Positions 37,182 to 44,975 of a stretch of DNA of 64,000 nucleotides are shown here, piece after piece (the stretch's first letter is position 1; each line of letters opens with the position of its first letter). The DNA is from Ruminococcus sp. (GTDB lineage Bacteria > Bacillota > Clostridia > Oscillospirales > Ruminococcaceae). A program made the position numbers and the translations under genes. The notes under the pieces are model-generated. The model saw only the letters and a program-made list of their open reading frames with translations. It did not search any database and was not told the origin of the DNA. The stretch is taken from contig SVNK01000003.1 in the NCBI GenBank assembly GCA_015066935.1, positions 206,910-270,909 on the forward strand, in the 5' to 3' direction.

Positions 37182-38030
37182 TTACGTAGACAGAAACATT
37201 TTGAGTTTCTCAATATTAGCCATAGCAGTTTTCCGTCCGATGCGGCAAACCTCACGGAGTACATCGGGATCATGCTCTATATGTCCGACAGGCAGCTTTT
37301 CGTCGGGTGCGATTACAAATGCACGCCCATCATCTTCGGCATTTTTTACATAATCGAGCTGTTTGTTGTACATTTTGCTTCTTCTCGCCGAAGCCTTAAC
37401 AAATTCGGGATATTTTCTCATTGCAGCTTTAATTAGCGGAAGGCTGCGACTTTTTCCCTTACGATAACTTCTCGGCTGAGTAAGAATCACAACATTTCGC
37501 TCATACCCCATTTTTTCGATGAATCTAAGTGGGATAGAGTCTGAAATTCCGCCGTCGAGGAGCTTATATCCATCGACCTCCACTATATGTGATGCCAGAG
37601 GCATTGAAGCGGAGGCTCTCATCCATGTCAATTCTCTGTCGTCGGCAGTAAGACATTTATGATAAACAGCCTTACCTGTTTCTACGTTTGTGCAGACAAC
37701 GTAAAATTCCATTTCCGATTCTGCAAAAGTTTTTGTATCAAAAATGTCGAGTTTTTTTGGAACTATATTATAACAGAAATCGGCTCCGAACATATCTCCT
37801 GTTTTTAAGAGACTGCGGAAGCTGCAAAATCTTTTATCTTTGCAGAAGCGGGTATTATATCTGATAACACGTCCGGGCTGTCCGGATTTATAATTGCAGC
37901 CGAAAACAGCTCCGGCGGAAACTCCTGCCGCCCCATCGAATTCGACGCCGTTCTCCATAAGAACGTCTATGACACCGGCGGTAAACATTCCACGCATTGC
38001 TCCGCCTTCCATTACAAGACCTTTTTTCAT
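37182..38030 (-). CDS. Patatin-like phospholipase
   Basis: A 282-residue lipid acyl hydrolase of the YjjU/RssA type. It has the oxyanion motif EGGAMRGMFTAGV, the nucleophile Ser in GVSAGA and the Asp of the dyad in LDGGISDS. No signal peptide, so it is cytoplasmic or membrane-peripheral. Its start is 27 bp from repeat copy D, and a near-perfect promoter lies on the far side of that repeat, so the repeat would be its leader. Confidence 0.92.
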   Translation of the reverse strand: MKKGLVMEGGAMRGMFTAGVIDVLMENGVEFDGAAGVSAGAVFGCNYKSGQPGRVIRYNTRFCKDKRFCSFRSLLKTGDMFGADFCYNIVPKKLDIFDTKTFAESEMEFYVVCTNVETGKAVYHKCLTADDRELTWMRASASMPLASHIVEVDGYKLLDGGISDSIPLRFIEKMGYERNVVILTQPRSYRKGKSRSLPLIKAAMRKYPEFVKASARRSKMYNKQLDYVKNAEDDGRAFVIAPDEKLPVGHIEHDPDVLREVCRIGRKTAMANIEKLKMFLST

Positions 38031-38057
38031 CTATATCGCTCCGTTTTTCAATATTAA

Positions 38058-38304
38058 TTAATGTCTGCTCAACAATTAAAAATTGGCTTAATACAGGTTT
38101 TAAAAGCCAATTTTTAGTTGTCAAAGTGCAAGGAAAAACAGAATATTGAAAAATATTCCTGCACTTTGTTTTGCTCTTTCGGACAAAACGAGCTTGACAT
38201 CAAGAAAAGTGACGCACAAATTCCCCATATTATAAAGAATTTGCGCTCCCCGAACGAAGTTCGGGGCAATAACCGCCTGACGGCGGTTATTGAGGACACA
38301 TTAA
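38058..38304 (+). repeat. Six-hairpin repeat, copy D (full length, most diverged)
   Basis: It runs from TTAATGTCTGCTCAAC to GAGGACACATTAA. This is the most diverged full copy, yet its stems remain: acaattaaaaattggctt pairs with aagccaatttttagttgt through a G-T pair, and the second stem has G-C (aaggaa/ttcct) where other copies have A-T (aagaa/ttctt). Transcribed from the minus-strand promoter at 38304-38332 it would form the patatin leader. Confidence 0.9.
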
Positions 38305-38332
38305 TTATATAACCTTCTGGAGGATTTGTCAA
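38304..38332 (-). promoter_or_regulatory. Consensus promoter abutting repeat copy D, reading to the patatin gene
   Basis: On the minus strand: TTGACA (38332-38327), 17-bp spacer, TATAAT (38309-38304). The -10's last base is the repeat's first base, the same register as at copies C and E. Confidence 0.88.
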
Positions 38333-38435
38333 GATATTGTCATAATTGTATACTATAAATGGCCGCAGTTTTCCGGATACACATAAAGACGGAAGGGTAA
38401 ACAACCGCAGAATATACGGCTATTTACCCTGTCAA

Positions 38436-39467
38436 TCATAAGTATTTCAGAAGTTCGGGGAGAACATCGGCAAGACGTTCATCTGTGAGTCCGAAGTCCA
38501 TCTGCTTATAGTTCCATACAGCACGTGGGATATTGTGCTTCTCAAAAGCGGCATGAATATCGGCAAACCAGCGGAGAGTGCCTTCAACGTCAGCGACGTC
38601 TATGACTCCGTATTCGCCGCAGTACAGAGGAACATCATACTTTTCGCTTACTGCAGTTGCCTGACGGAAAAGTCTGTCAAAGAACGAGGAATCCATTATA
38701 TCACCATCGTAATCGAATTCTCTGTCGTAGTCCCATCCGAAAATTTCGTGGGAGATTCTGCCGTAATCGCTTACAGTTCCGGGATATGACAATCTGAAAT
38801 CAGAAGGCATCTGCGGAACCCAGCAGGCAGCCTGATGAGTGAAAATCATCGGACTGTAGCAATGGAATGTAAATACGATATTGCTGTCAGCAGGCTTTTC
38901 AAGTGCTGTAAGACCTTCAATACTGCTGTTATAGTAACCACCGATTATTATTTTTACATCCTTGTTAAGTTCACGGATTGCCTTGATAGTTCTGTCGGCA
39001 ATGCAGTTCCAGATGTCGGCGGTCTCCTTTTTAGTGATTTCGTTAAGAAGCTCAAATGAAACAAAATCCGAATACTTAGCATAGCGTTTTGTAATTTCAA
39101 CCCAAAGGTCCACGAAAATATCCTGAAGCTTTGTATCGGTAAACAAACCGCAGTAAGCAGCGTCATCGAACACATATCCTGCTGCCTTGTGAAGGTCGAG
39201 AACGATTTTCAGATTATTCTTTCTGCACCACTCTATGCAGTTGTCGATATGGACAAATCCACTTTCCTTGAAGCTTCCGTCCTCATTCTGGATAACATTG
39301 TAATCTACGGGCAGACGGACATGGTCTGCACCCCATGAAGCGATACGCTCGATGTCTTTTTCTACTATAAATGTATTGAAGCGTTCCTCGGTATAGTTGC
39401 CTTCTCCGCACTGGGAAAGCCATCCGCCGAGATCCACACCTTTTTTATATCCTGTAAATTCTCTCAT
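38436..39467 (-). CDS. Glycoside hydrolase family 5 (cellulase-like), non-secreted
   Basis: A 343-residue GH5 enzyme. MREFTGYKKGVDLGGWLSQ opens the barrel, with the acid/base Glu in SFELLNEI and the nucleophile Glu in YCGEYGVID. HVRLPVDYNVI and VFTFHCYSPMIFTHQ are also conserved. No signal peptide, linker, CBM or dockerin is present, so it should work inside the cell on imported oligosaccharides. The start at 39467 follows AAAGGAC; the ATG at 39500 lacks a ribosome site. The substrate (beta-1,4 or beta-1,3 glucan) is not fixed. Confidence 0.9.
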   Translation of the reverse strand: MREFTGYKKGVDLGGWLSQCGEGNYTEERFNTFIVEKDIERIASWGADHVRLPVDYNVIQNEDGSFKESGFVHIDNCIEWCRKNNLKIVLDLHKAAGYVFDDAAYCGLFTDTKLQDIFVDLWVEITKRYAKYSDFVSFELLNEITKKETADIWNCIADRTIKAIRELNKDVKIIIGGYYNSSIEGLTALEKPADSNIVFTFHCYSPMIFTHQAACWVPQMPSDFRLSYPGTVSDYGRISHEIFGWDYDREFDYDGDIMDSSFFDRLFRQATAVSEKYDVPLYCGEYGVIDVADVEGTLRWFADIHAAFEKHNIPRAVWNYKQMDFGLTDERLADVLPELLKYL

Positions 39468-39654
39468 GCTAAACCGTCCTTTCGGCAAGCAGCCCTGCAC
39501 CTCATCACTTATATGAAATGTGCGGTACTGCTTTTATTATCACTTATTACATGATACCATAAATAATAATAAATTCATACAAGAATTTTGTCATTTATAA
39601 CACTTTGTTATCATAAGTTGTGATTTGTTGGATTACTTGTCCCGATACAATGAA

Positions 39655-39690
39655 AAAAGACTGCACAGATATTCTCCGTGCAGTCTTTTG
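39655..39690. terminator. Hairpin flanking the Zn-protein/XRE locus, left copy
   Basis: Stem aaaagactgcac / gtgcagtctttt with loop agatattctcc. Its 33-bp core recurs exactly at 40333-40365. It serves the minus-strand Zn-protein gene as terminator, with A/T runs on both sides. Confidence 0.85.
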
Positions 39691-39718
39691 TTATTGCTGA
39701 TAAATATGAATCAGAAAC

Positions 39719-39889
39719 TTATTTGTTCTTGTAAATAGGACAATTCTTGTAATCGTCGCCGTAATCAGACTTACACTTATGATTAACTTCTGATTCCGAC
39801 AATGTTTTTTTACACGCATCACAATAATAATCGCCCTGTGAGAACAATGCACCTCTTGATTCATATTCAAGATAAGGACATCTTGCCAT
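39719..39889 (-). CDS. Small cysteine-rich (zinc-ribbon-like) protein, 56 aa
   Basis: A short gene beginning MARCPYLEYESRGALFSQGD with five Cys: C4, C23 and C26 (YCDACKKTL), C39 (HKCKSDYG) and C50 (KNCPIYKNK). The spacing suggests one or two zinc sites. An AAAGGAGGTG ribosome site lies 6 bp before the ATG. Proteins of this sort occur in Firmicutes without known function. It is divergent from the XRE gene with a perfect palindrome between them, and ends at a hairpin that is duplicated beyond the XRE gene. Confidence 0.78.
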   Translation of the reverse strand: MARCPYLEYESRGALFSQGDYYCDACKKTLSESEVNHKCKSDYGDDYKNCPIYKNK

Positions 39890-40039
39890 ATACTACACCT
39901 CCTTTATTTTTTACTTGTTAGACATAATCACCTAAGTTATATCCATTAATGGAGAGTATAGCTTTTCAAATAGATAGCTTTATACAAAATTTTAATAATT
40001 AATGGTATGTAATCATAATGACATGTCTATACTATAATT

Positions 40040-40059
40040 ATACTCAATATATTGAGTAT
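40040..40059. promoter_or_regulatory. Perfect 20-bp palindrome, probable operator
   Basis: ATACTCAATATATTGAGTAT is a perfect inverted repeat 43 bp before the XRE ATG, in the divergent region with the Zn-protein gene. A TATAAT (40033-40038) lies next to it on its left. It is the expected kind of site for the adjacent dimeric HTH protein. Confidence 0.65.
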
Positions 40060-40102
40060 TGTCAAGAGTTTTCTTATGATAAAATAAAATTGGTGATGAA
40101 TT

Positions 40103-40303
40103 ATGATAACTTACAAACCTTTTTATGAAACATTATTCAAAAAGGGGATAACCGAATACAACTTGATTTTTAAGCAAGGCTTCTCAGCCAACACACTCCA
40201 CCGTATGAAAAAAGGAGAAGCAATAAGCACTAAAACACTTGACGCCTTATGCTATGCACTTGATTGTGAAGTAAATGACATTATCAAATTTGAAAAAGAA
40301 TAA
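40103..40303 (+). CDS. Minimal XRE/Cro-type transcriptional regulator
   Basis: A 66-residue single-domain helix-turn-helix protein: FSANTLHRMKKGEAISTKTLDALCYALDCEVNDIIKFEKE is the Cro/CI pattern of helices 3-5. It has no sensor domain. A perfect palindrome lies just upstream, so autoregulation and control of the divergent Zn-protein gene are likely (inference). Confidence 0.88.
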   Translation: MITYKPFYETLFKKGITEYNLIFKQGFSANTLHRMKKGEAISTKTLDALCYALDCEVNDIIKFEKE

Positions 40304-40332
40304 TTATTCTACGCTCATATTTTATAACATAA

Positions 40333-40366
40333 AAAGACTGCACAGATATTCTCCGTGCAGTCTTTC
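40333..40366. terminator. Hairpin flanking the Zn-protein/XRE locus, right copy
   Basis: It has the same 33-bp core (aaagactgcac ... gtgcagtcttt) as at 39656-39688. It lies between the convergent XRE and GH26 genes, so it can serve both. Confidence 0.85.
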
Positions 40367-40379
40367 TGATTATTATCCT

Positions 40380-42533
40380 TTATATTTCAGGAACCACATC
40401 TTTACCATAAACAGGAAGCTTCTCGGTAAGTCCGAGGAGATAACCCTGAATTGCAAGAGCGTCTCTGTTAGTGATGCCGTCGCCGGGATCGAATACATCC
40501 GCATTGAGTGCACCCTGCTCAGAAATCTCATACTTGGCAGGATTTGCCTTATGCTGCATAATGAGAATTGCGTCTGCAAGATTAACTGTACCGTCCTCAT
40601 TAGCATCGCCGTAGTCAACATCAGCGGGAGCACTGCCGCCAAAGGTATAGTCTACCATATCGCAGTCCTTATCTGTAGCTGACTCTGTAGCAGCGTTCCA
40701 TACGTTAGACCACCAGATCTGGAACTCTGCTGTCTTGATGGAAGCAGGAATATCGGAAATATCAAGCTCAACAACAAGCTTACCTGTAGAATCGGCATTG
40801 CCGCTCCAATCAATGTTTACCCAGTCATCAGCACTTGTACCGTAACCGAGTCCGCCGCCGATTGAAGCAGTTGCAGCACCGTCGATTTCGACAGTCATAG
40901 TAGTTCTGTCATCGGGGAGTTCGATTTTGTATGATTTCTGTGCAAAAACAAACTGTGAGGGATCTGTAGTAGTTGTTGTCATTGTAGTAGTTGTTCTTGA
41001 TGTGGTAGTAGTGCTGGGATCGATAACGATATTGCGTGTATAGAGGTCCTTGGGAAGTTCATCAAGAGTTACACAATATTCACTCTGATACATAGCGATA
41101 GTGTTTTCCTTTGTATTGAACTTAGGGTCTGAAAGGAAGTTGATATCAGAGCTTCCGCCGTCATACCAAGTACAGAAATAGAGCCAGCCAGCCTTATCAT
41201 TTGTGAGGTTCTCGACAGTTGAGAAGCTGTCGTTCTCAGCCATTGCTACCATTTTTGAACTGTCATATTTCTCCATGATTCCGTAGAATATTGATGATGC
41301 GGAACCTGTGTTGCCGGAATACTTATCGTAACCGATAATATCAACATAATTGTCGCCGGGATACCAGTTTACGGATGTATCAAAGTTGTAGCTGTTCCAC
41401 TCCCAGATGAGGTTGTGGCAGCCGTATTCGTTTGTAAGAATGTCATATGTATAGATCCAGAGCTTCTTGTAAGCCTCGGAACCTTCTCTGCCCCACCAGA
41501 ACCATGAGCCTGTTTCTCCGCCTGCACCTTCGGCTTCGTGGAGAGGTCTCCAGAGTACGGGAATACCCTGTTCCTGAAGCTCAAGGAATTCCTTGGCAAG
41601 GATGTCGAGAGACTGAAGATAGTACTCGTTGTCCTTTGTGCCGGGAGTAGCTGCCTTTGAAGGCGAGAAATCGGTCTTTGTACCGTAAGTTGTAGCACTC
41701 CAGTCGATTCTGCTTCCGATTGTGTAGCTTTCGAAATCGTTGGGGACATTAAGGTGGAACGACGCTGTTGCGATACCGTTCTTATCCTTTACCCAGTTGA
41801 TAATACGGTCAGTTGAGCCGTCGTCGCTGCCGTATGCCGGACAGCAGAAGTTACCGTAGTCAAAGCCTCTGATTGCGGGATAATGACCTGTAAGGTCGTT
41901 GAGGTATTCAAACTCGTACTCAAGATTGTGAGGTCCGCCTGAGTAGATTTCCTGCTGACCTGAGATGATTCCGTTACCGTAAACTTCTGAGAGATAGTCC
42001 ATGAGACTTCTTACCTCAGGGATTGCCTTTGTGTCGCAGGGGGAAGTCTGGGACGCCTTTATTTCAGGCAGCTGAACGGATTCTACTGTGAAATAATCGA
42101 AGTTGGACCAGCCCCAGCTCTTGCTGATGAGCATAGTGTTTGTGCCCTTCTTGAGCGGAACAGCCTGTACTTTTACTGCTTCAAATCCTGCACTTGAGGG
42201 AATTGCCAGTGCACCCTGACCGTTCCCGTTGATTGAAAGATCCTGCTGTTTGCTTCCGCCGATACCGCCTGCATAAACAGTAATGTCGTAAGCACCGGCT
42301 TCCTCTACCTCAAAGTCGATAGAGATTGTTCCGCTGTCAGTCATTTTAAGACATTTTCCGCCGCTTGCGCCTGAACTGTTCTCGACGGTAACGTCACCTG
42401 TAATGACAGCGTCCTCAAACTCGTACTTTGCACCTTCTGCTGATGTTGCGATTCCGCCTATTGCGAGACCGTTCACAGCCAGAGCAGCCGACATAACGAC
42501 AGCTCCTGTCTTCTTCAAAAATTTTGAATGCAT
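40380..42533 (-). CDS. Secreted GH26 beta-mannanase with N-terminal CBM, second CBM-like module and dockerin
   Basis: A 717-residue modular enzyme. After a signal peptide (to about SAEGA) comes a beta-sandwich CBM of the CBM35 type (YEFEDAVITGDVTVENSSGASGGKC to FDYFTVE, about residues 36-155). The GH26 domain (about 170-510) has the acid/base Glu in WRPLHEAEG and the nucleophile Glu in VAMAENDS. A Thr-rich linker (about 517-536) precedes a second beta-rich module (about 540-645) that looks like a CBM but that I cannot name. A type I dockerin (DANEDGTVNLADAILIMQ) closes it. Beta-mannan is the expected substrate. GGGAGG precedes the ATG, and repeat copy E ends 36 bp upstream. Confidence 0.93.
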   Translation of the reverse strand: MHSKFLKKTGAVVMSAALAVNGLAIGGIATSAEGAKYEFEDAVITGDVTVENSSGASGGKCLKMTDSGTISIDFEVEEAGAYDITVYAGGIGGSKQQDLSINGNGQGALAIPSSAGFEAVKVQAVPLKKGTNTMLISKSWGWSNFDYFTVESVQLPEIKASQTSPCDTKAIPEVRSLMDYLSEVYGNGIISGQQEIYSGGPHNLEYEFEYLNDLTGHYPAIRGFDYGNFCCPAYGSDDGSTDRIINWVKDKNGIATASFHLNVPNDFESYTIGSRIDWSATTYGTKTDFSPSKAATPGTKDNEYYLQSLDILAKEFLELQEQGIPVLWRPLHEAEGAGGETGSWFWWGREGSEAYKKLWIYTYDILTNEYGCHNLIWEWNSYNFDTSVNWYPGDNYVDIIGYDKYSGNTGSASSIFYGIMEKYDSSKMVAMAENDSFSTVENLTNDKAGWLYFCTWYDGGSSDINFLSDPKFNTKENTIAMYQSEYCVTLDELPKDLYTRNIVIDPSTTTTSRTTTTMTTTTTDPSQFVFAQKSYKIELPDDRTTMTVEIDGAATASIGGGLGYGTSADDWVNIDWSGNADSTGKLVVELDISDIPASIKTAEFQIWWSNVWNAATESATDKDCDMVDYTFGGSAPADVDYGDANEDGTVNLADAILIMQHKANPAKYEISEQGALNADVFDPGDGITNRDALAIQGYLLGLTEKLPVYGKDVVPEI

Positions 42534-42568
42534 TTTAATATCCTCCCAAAAATATATTTGTCCTTTTA

Positions 42569-42816
42569 TTAATGTCAGCTCATCAACTTAAAATTGGCTT
42601 AATATAGCTTTATAAAGCCAATTTTAAGTTGACAAAGTGCAAGAAAAAATAAAGGAATTGATAATTTTTCTTGCACTTTGTTTTGCCCTATAGGGCAAAA
42701 TGAGCAAGACATCAATGAATGTGATGCGCAAATTCCTCATATTATAAAGAATTTGCGCTCCCCGAACGAAGTTCGGGGCAATAACCGCCTGACGGCGGTT
42801 ATTGAGGACACATTAA
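42569..42816 (+). repeat. Six-hairpin repeat, copy E (full length, reference copy)
   Basis: It runs from TTAATGTCAGCTC to GAGGACACATTAA, 248 bp, and all six stems are intact. CAACTTAAAATTGGCTT pairs perfectly with AAGCCAATTTTAAGTTG (17 bp). TGTCAGCTCAT near the left end pairs with ATGAGCAAGACA in the middle and encloses hairpins 1-3. It would form the leader of the GH26 gene, reading from the promoter at 42816-42844. Confidence 0.92.
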
Positions 42817-42844
42817 TTATAACGCATATTTTTTGGTAAATCAA
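42816..42844 (-). promoter_or_regulatory. Promoter abutting repeat copy E, reading to the GH26 gene
   Basis: On the minus strand: TTGATT (42844-42839), 17-bp spacer, TATAAT (42821-42816), in the same register to the repeat as at copies C and D. Confidence 0.85.
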
Positions 42845-42905
42845 GTGTTTCTAATTTATTTTACATTTTTATAATAATTTTGGAGAATATGCCGTCTCAC
42901 AGCGA

Positions 42906-42934
42906 TTGACTTTTATGTTAAAAAACTGTATAAT
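42906..42934 (+). promoter_or_regulatory. Promoter of the membrane protein-nth operon
   Basis: TTGACT (42906-42911), 17-bp spacer, TATAAT (42929-42934), 20 bp before the ATG. Confidence 0.85.
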
Positions 42935-42953
42935 TACATCAGGAGGGATTGAT

Positions 42954-43322
42954 ATGACCGAATATCTTAAAGCATATATGAAAACAGTTTCACAGCGTCT
43001 TGAAAACTGCTCTGAAAAGTCTGACCTTGACGAAATCTTTGCGGAACACAAGGATAAAATCTCTTTTATGCAGCATGAACGCATTGTACATTTTCTTGTT
43101 ACAATGATGTTTGCGATTATACTTGTGATTTTCATTTCAGTGCTTCTTTTCACTGAAAATATTGCGATTCTTGCACTTGTAACGATTATTCTTGTACTGC
43201 TTGGGTTCTACATAAAGCACTACTATTTTCTTGAAAACACTGTACAGAAAATGTATGTTACATACGATGATATTCTGAAAAAATACACTTCGCTCGGACA
43301 AAAGGAGAATAATGATGACTAA
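42954..43322 (+). CDS. Small membrane protein of unknown function, two TM segments
   Basis: 122 residues: a charged N-terminal helix (about 1-45), two close hydrophobic segments (FLVTMMFAIILVIFISVLLF and IAILALVTIILVLLGFYI), and a charged C-terminal tail. I do not recognise the family. Start 42954 follows AGGAGGG; the in-frame ATG at 42906 lies in the promoter. Its end overlaps nth, so the two are coupled. Confidence 0.75.
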   Translation: MTEYLKAYMKTVSQRLENCSEKSDLDEIFAEHKDKISFMQHERIVHFLVTMMFAIILVIFISVLLFTENIAILALVTIILVLLGFYIKHYYFLENTVQKMYVTYDDILKKYTSLGQKENNDD

Positions 43323-43956
43323 AAAGGAAATCGCTGCACTTGCCTGTCAGGAGCTTGAAAAAATCTATCCCGATATTGACTGCACGCTCAATTACTCGAA
43401 GCCATATGAGCTTATGTTTGCAGCACGTCTTGCTGCACAGTGTACTGACGCACGTGTCAATATCGTTACAAAAACGCTTTTCGTGAAGTATCCCACTCTT
43501 GAAGCCTTCGCAGGTGCCGACCTTGCCGAGCTTGAAAACGATGTGCGTCCATGCGGATTCTACAGGACAAAGGCTGCAAGTCTGAAGAAAATGGCAAGTC
43601 AGCTTATAAATGATTTCGGTGGAGAGGTTCCCTCTACTATGGAGGAGCTCCTGACCCTCAGCGGTATAGGACGCAAAACCGCTAATCTTATGATGGGTGA
43701 CGTTTTCGGGAAGCCTGCAATTGTTACTGATACTCACTGCATCCGTATTACAGGACGTCTCGGTCTGACGTCAAACACTGAGCCTGTCAAGGTTGAAAAA
43801 GACCTTCTGAAGCTTATTCCGCCTGAGATTTCGTCCCATTTCTGTCATCAGACCGTTCAGTTCGGACGTGACATATGCAGGGCAAGAAGTCCGAAATGCA
43901 GTGAATGTCCGCTTTCATATTTTTGTGCGTATTTCAGGAAAAACGGTAAAAAGTAA
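43315..43956 (+). CDS. nth: Endonuclease III (base-excision repair glycosylase)
   Basis: A 213-residue DNA glycosylase/AP-lyase. The helix-hairpin-helix with catalytic Lys is LSGIGRKTANLMMG, the catalytic Asp is in VTDTHCIRI and the Fe-S loop is CRARSPKCSECPLSYFC. It removes oxidised pyrimidines. ATG 43315 (7 bp after AAGGAG) is preferred to 43312. It overlaps the upstream membrane gene by 8 bp. Confidence 0.95.
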   Translation: MTKKEIAALACQELEKIYPDIDCTLNYSKPYELMFAARLAAQCTDARVNIVTKTLFVKYPTLEAFAGADLAELENDVRPCGFYRTKAASLKKMASQLINDFGGEVPSTMEELLTLSGIGRKTANLMMGDVFGKPAIVTDTHCIRITGRLGLTSNTEPVKVEKDLLKLIPPEISSHFCHQTVQFGRDICRARSPKCSECPLSYFCAYFRKNGKK

Positions 43957-44126
43957 CAGAACTGCACTCTTAGTCCGCAGACTTGACATATTGATGTCAA
44001 TTGGGTATAATATATAATAGGTTGGTATGTGTATTATTGCCTGCCGCAGTTTATTGTCAACGGATATCGAATGCTGCCGCTGTATCCGTGACGCCAATCC
44101 CTATTCGGCAGCAGATCGGAGATTCT

Positions 44127-44975
44127 ATGTTTAAAAAGTTTATTGCAGCAATAGCTGCCTCAGCTGCTGTATTTGCAGGCTCATGCTTATGTACATTCAG
44201 CGCCGATGCTGCAACTGTACACGATGTTGCTGCTGTTGCCCGTCAGTACGGATACCCCGAGGAGCTTATCCAGCAGGGCTATAACGAATACTACAAAAAT
44301 CCTGAATTATATACATCAGAGGATTTTGAATACGCTATACAGATGCTCCATTCAGCAGGAAGCCAGCTTGTTACGACAGGTGCTCAGGTTACCAAGGTTA
44401 CGACTGCTCCTACTACAACTACAGTTACTACTGCATCTTCAGGCAGTACCTCAGCAACAGTCACAACGAAAACGCCGTCAGGCGGTACCTCTGCTGACAA
44501 CAGCGTCACTGTAAAAATGCCCGATGGTTCATCCTTTACACGTATAAGCCGTCAGGCATTCATTAAAATGTCATATAACGAGAAAATGGCATATATAGCC
44601 ACATTTACTCCAGAACAGCAGCAGGCTTTCATCAACAATCTCTCCGCCGACGAATATCGCAGTCTCCTCAAACAGGCTCCTACAGATACAAAAGCGGATG
44701 TTGTCGAGAAGCTTTCACAGGCTATGGGTTCGATGGGAGTACACGTGAATATCGGTGAGCTGAGTGATGATAAAGTTTCTCTCAATATGACCGATAAGGA
44801 CGGAAATCTACTCGGAACAGCAAACGCCGGCGTTATCGTTGAAGATACAGGCTATGACCGAAGCTTCATAATCAAAACAGCAGCCGCACTCTTTGCCCTT
44901 GCAGCAGGAATACTCTCGGTTGTGTTATTCAAATTCAATTCAAGAAGAAAAGTCGGAGTTTCAGATGAAGGATAA
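44127..44975 (+). CDS. Exported, C-terminally anchored surface protein (putative sortase partner)
   Basis: 282 residues: a signal peptide (MFKKFIAAIAASAAVFAGS, cleavage near SADAA), a small helical domain (VARQYGYPEELIQQGYNEYY), a Thr/Ser-rich linker (about 92-125), an alpha-rich middle (YNEKMAYIATFTPEQQQAF), then a hydrophobic segment (IKTAAALFALAAGILSVVLF) and a basic tail (NSRRK). That end resembles a cell-wall sorting signal, but LPXTG is absent; VEDTG sits 6 residues before the hydrophobic stretch. The next gene, overlapping by 11 bp, is a sortase. I do not recognise the family. Confidence 0.75.
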   Translation: MFKKFIAAIAASAAVFAGSCLCTFSADAATVHDVAAVARQYGYPEELIQQGYNEYYKNPELYTSEDFEYAIQMLHSAGSQLVTTGAQVTKVTTAPTTTTVTTASSGSTSATVTTKTPSGGTSADNSVTVKMPDGSSFTRISRQAFIKMSYNEKMAYIATFTPEQQQAFINNLSADEYRSLLKQAPTDTKADVVEKLSQAMGSMGVHVNIGELSDDKVSLNMTDKDGNLLGTANAGVIVEDTGYDRSFIIKTAAALFALAAGILSVVLFKFNSRRKVGVSDEG

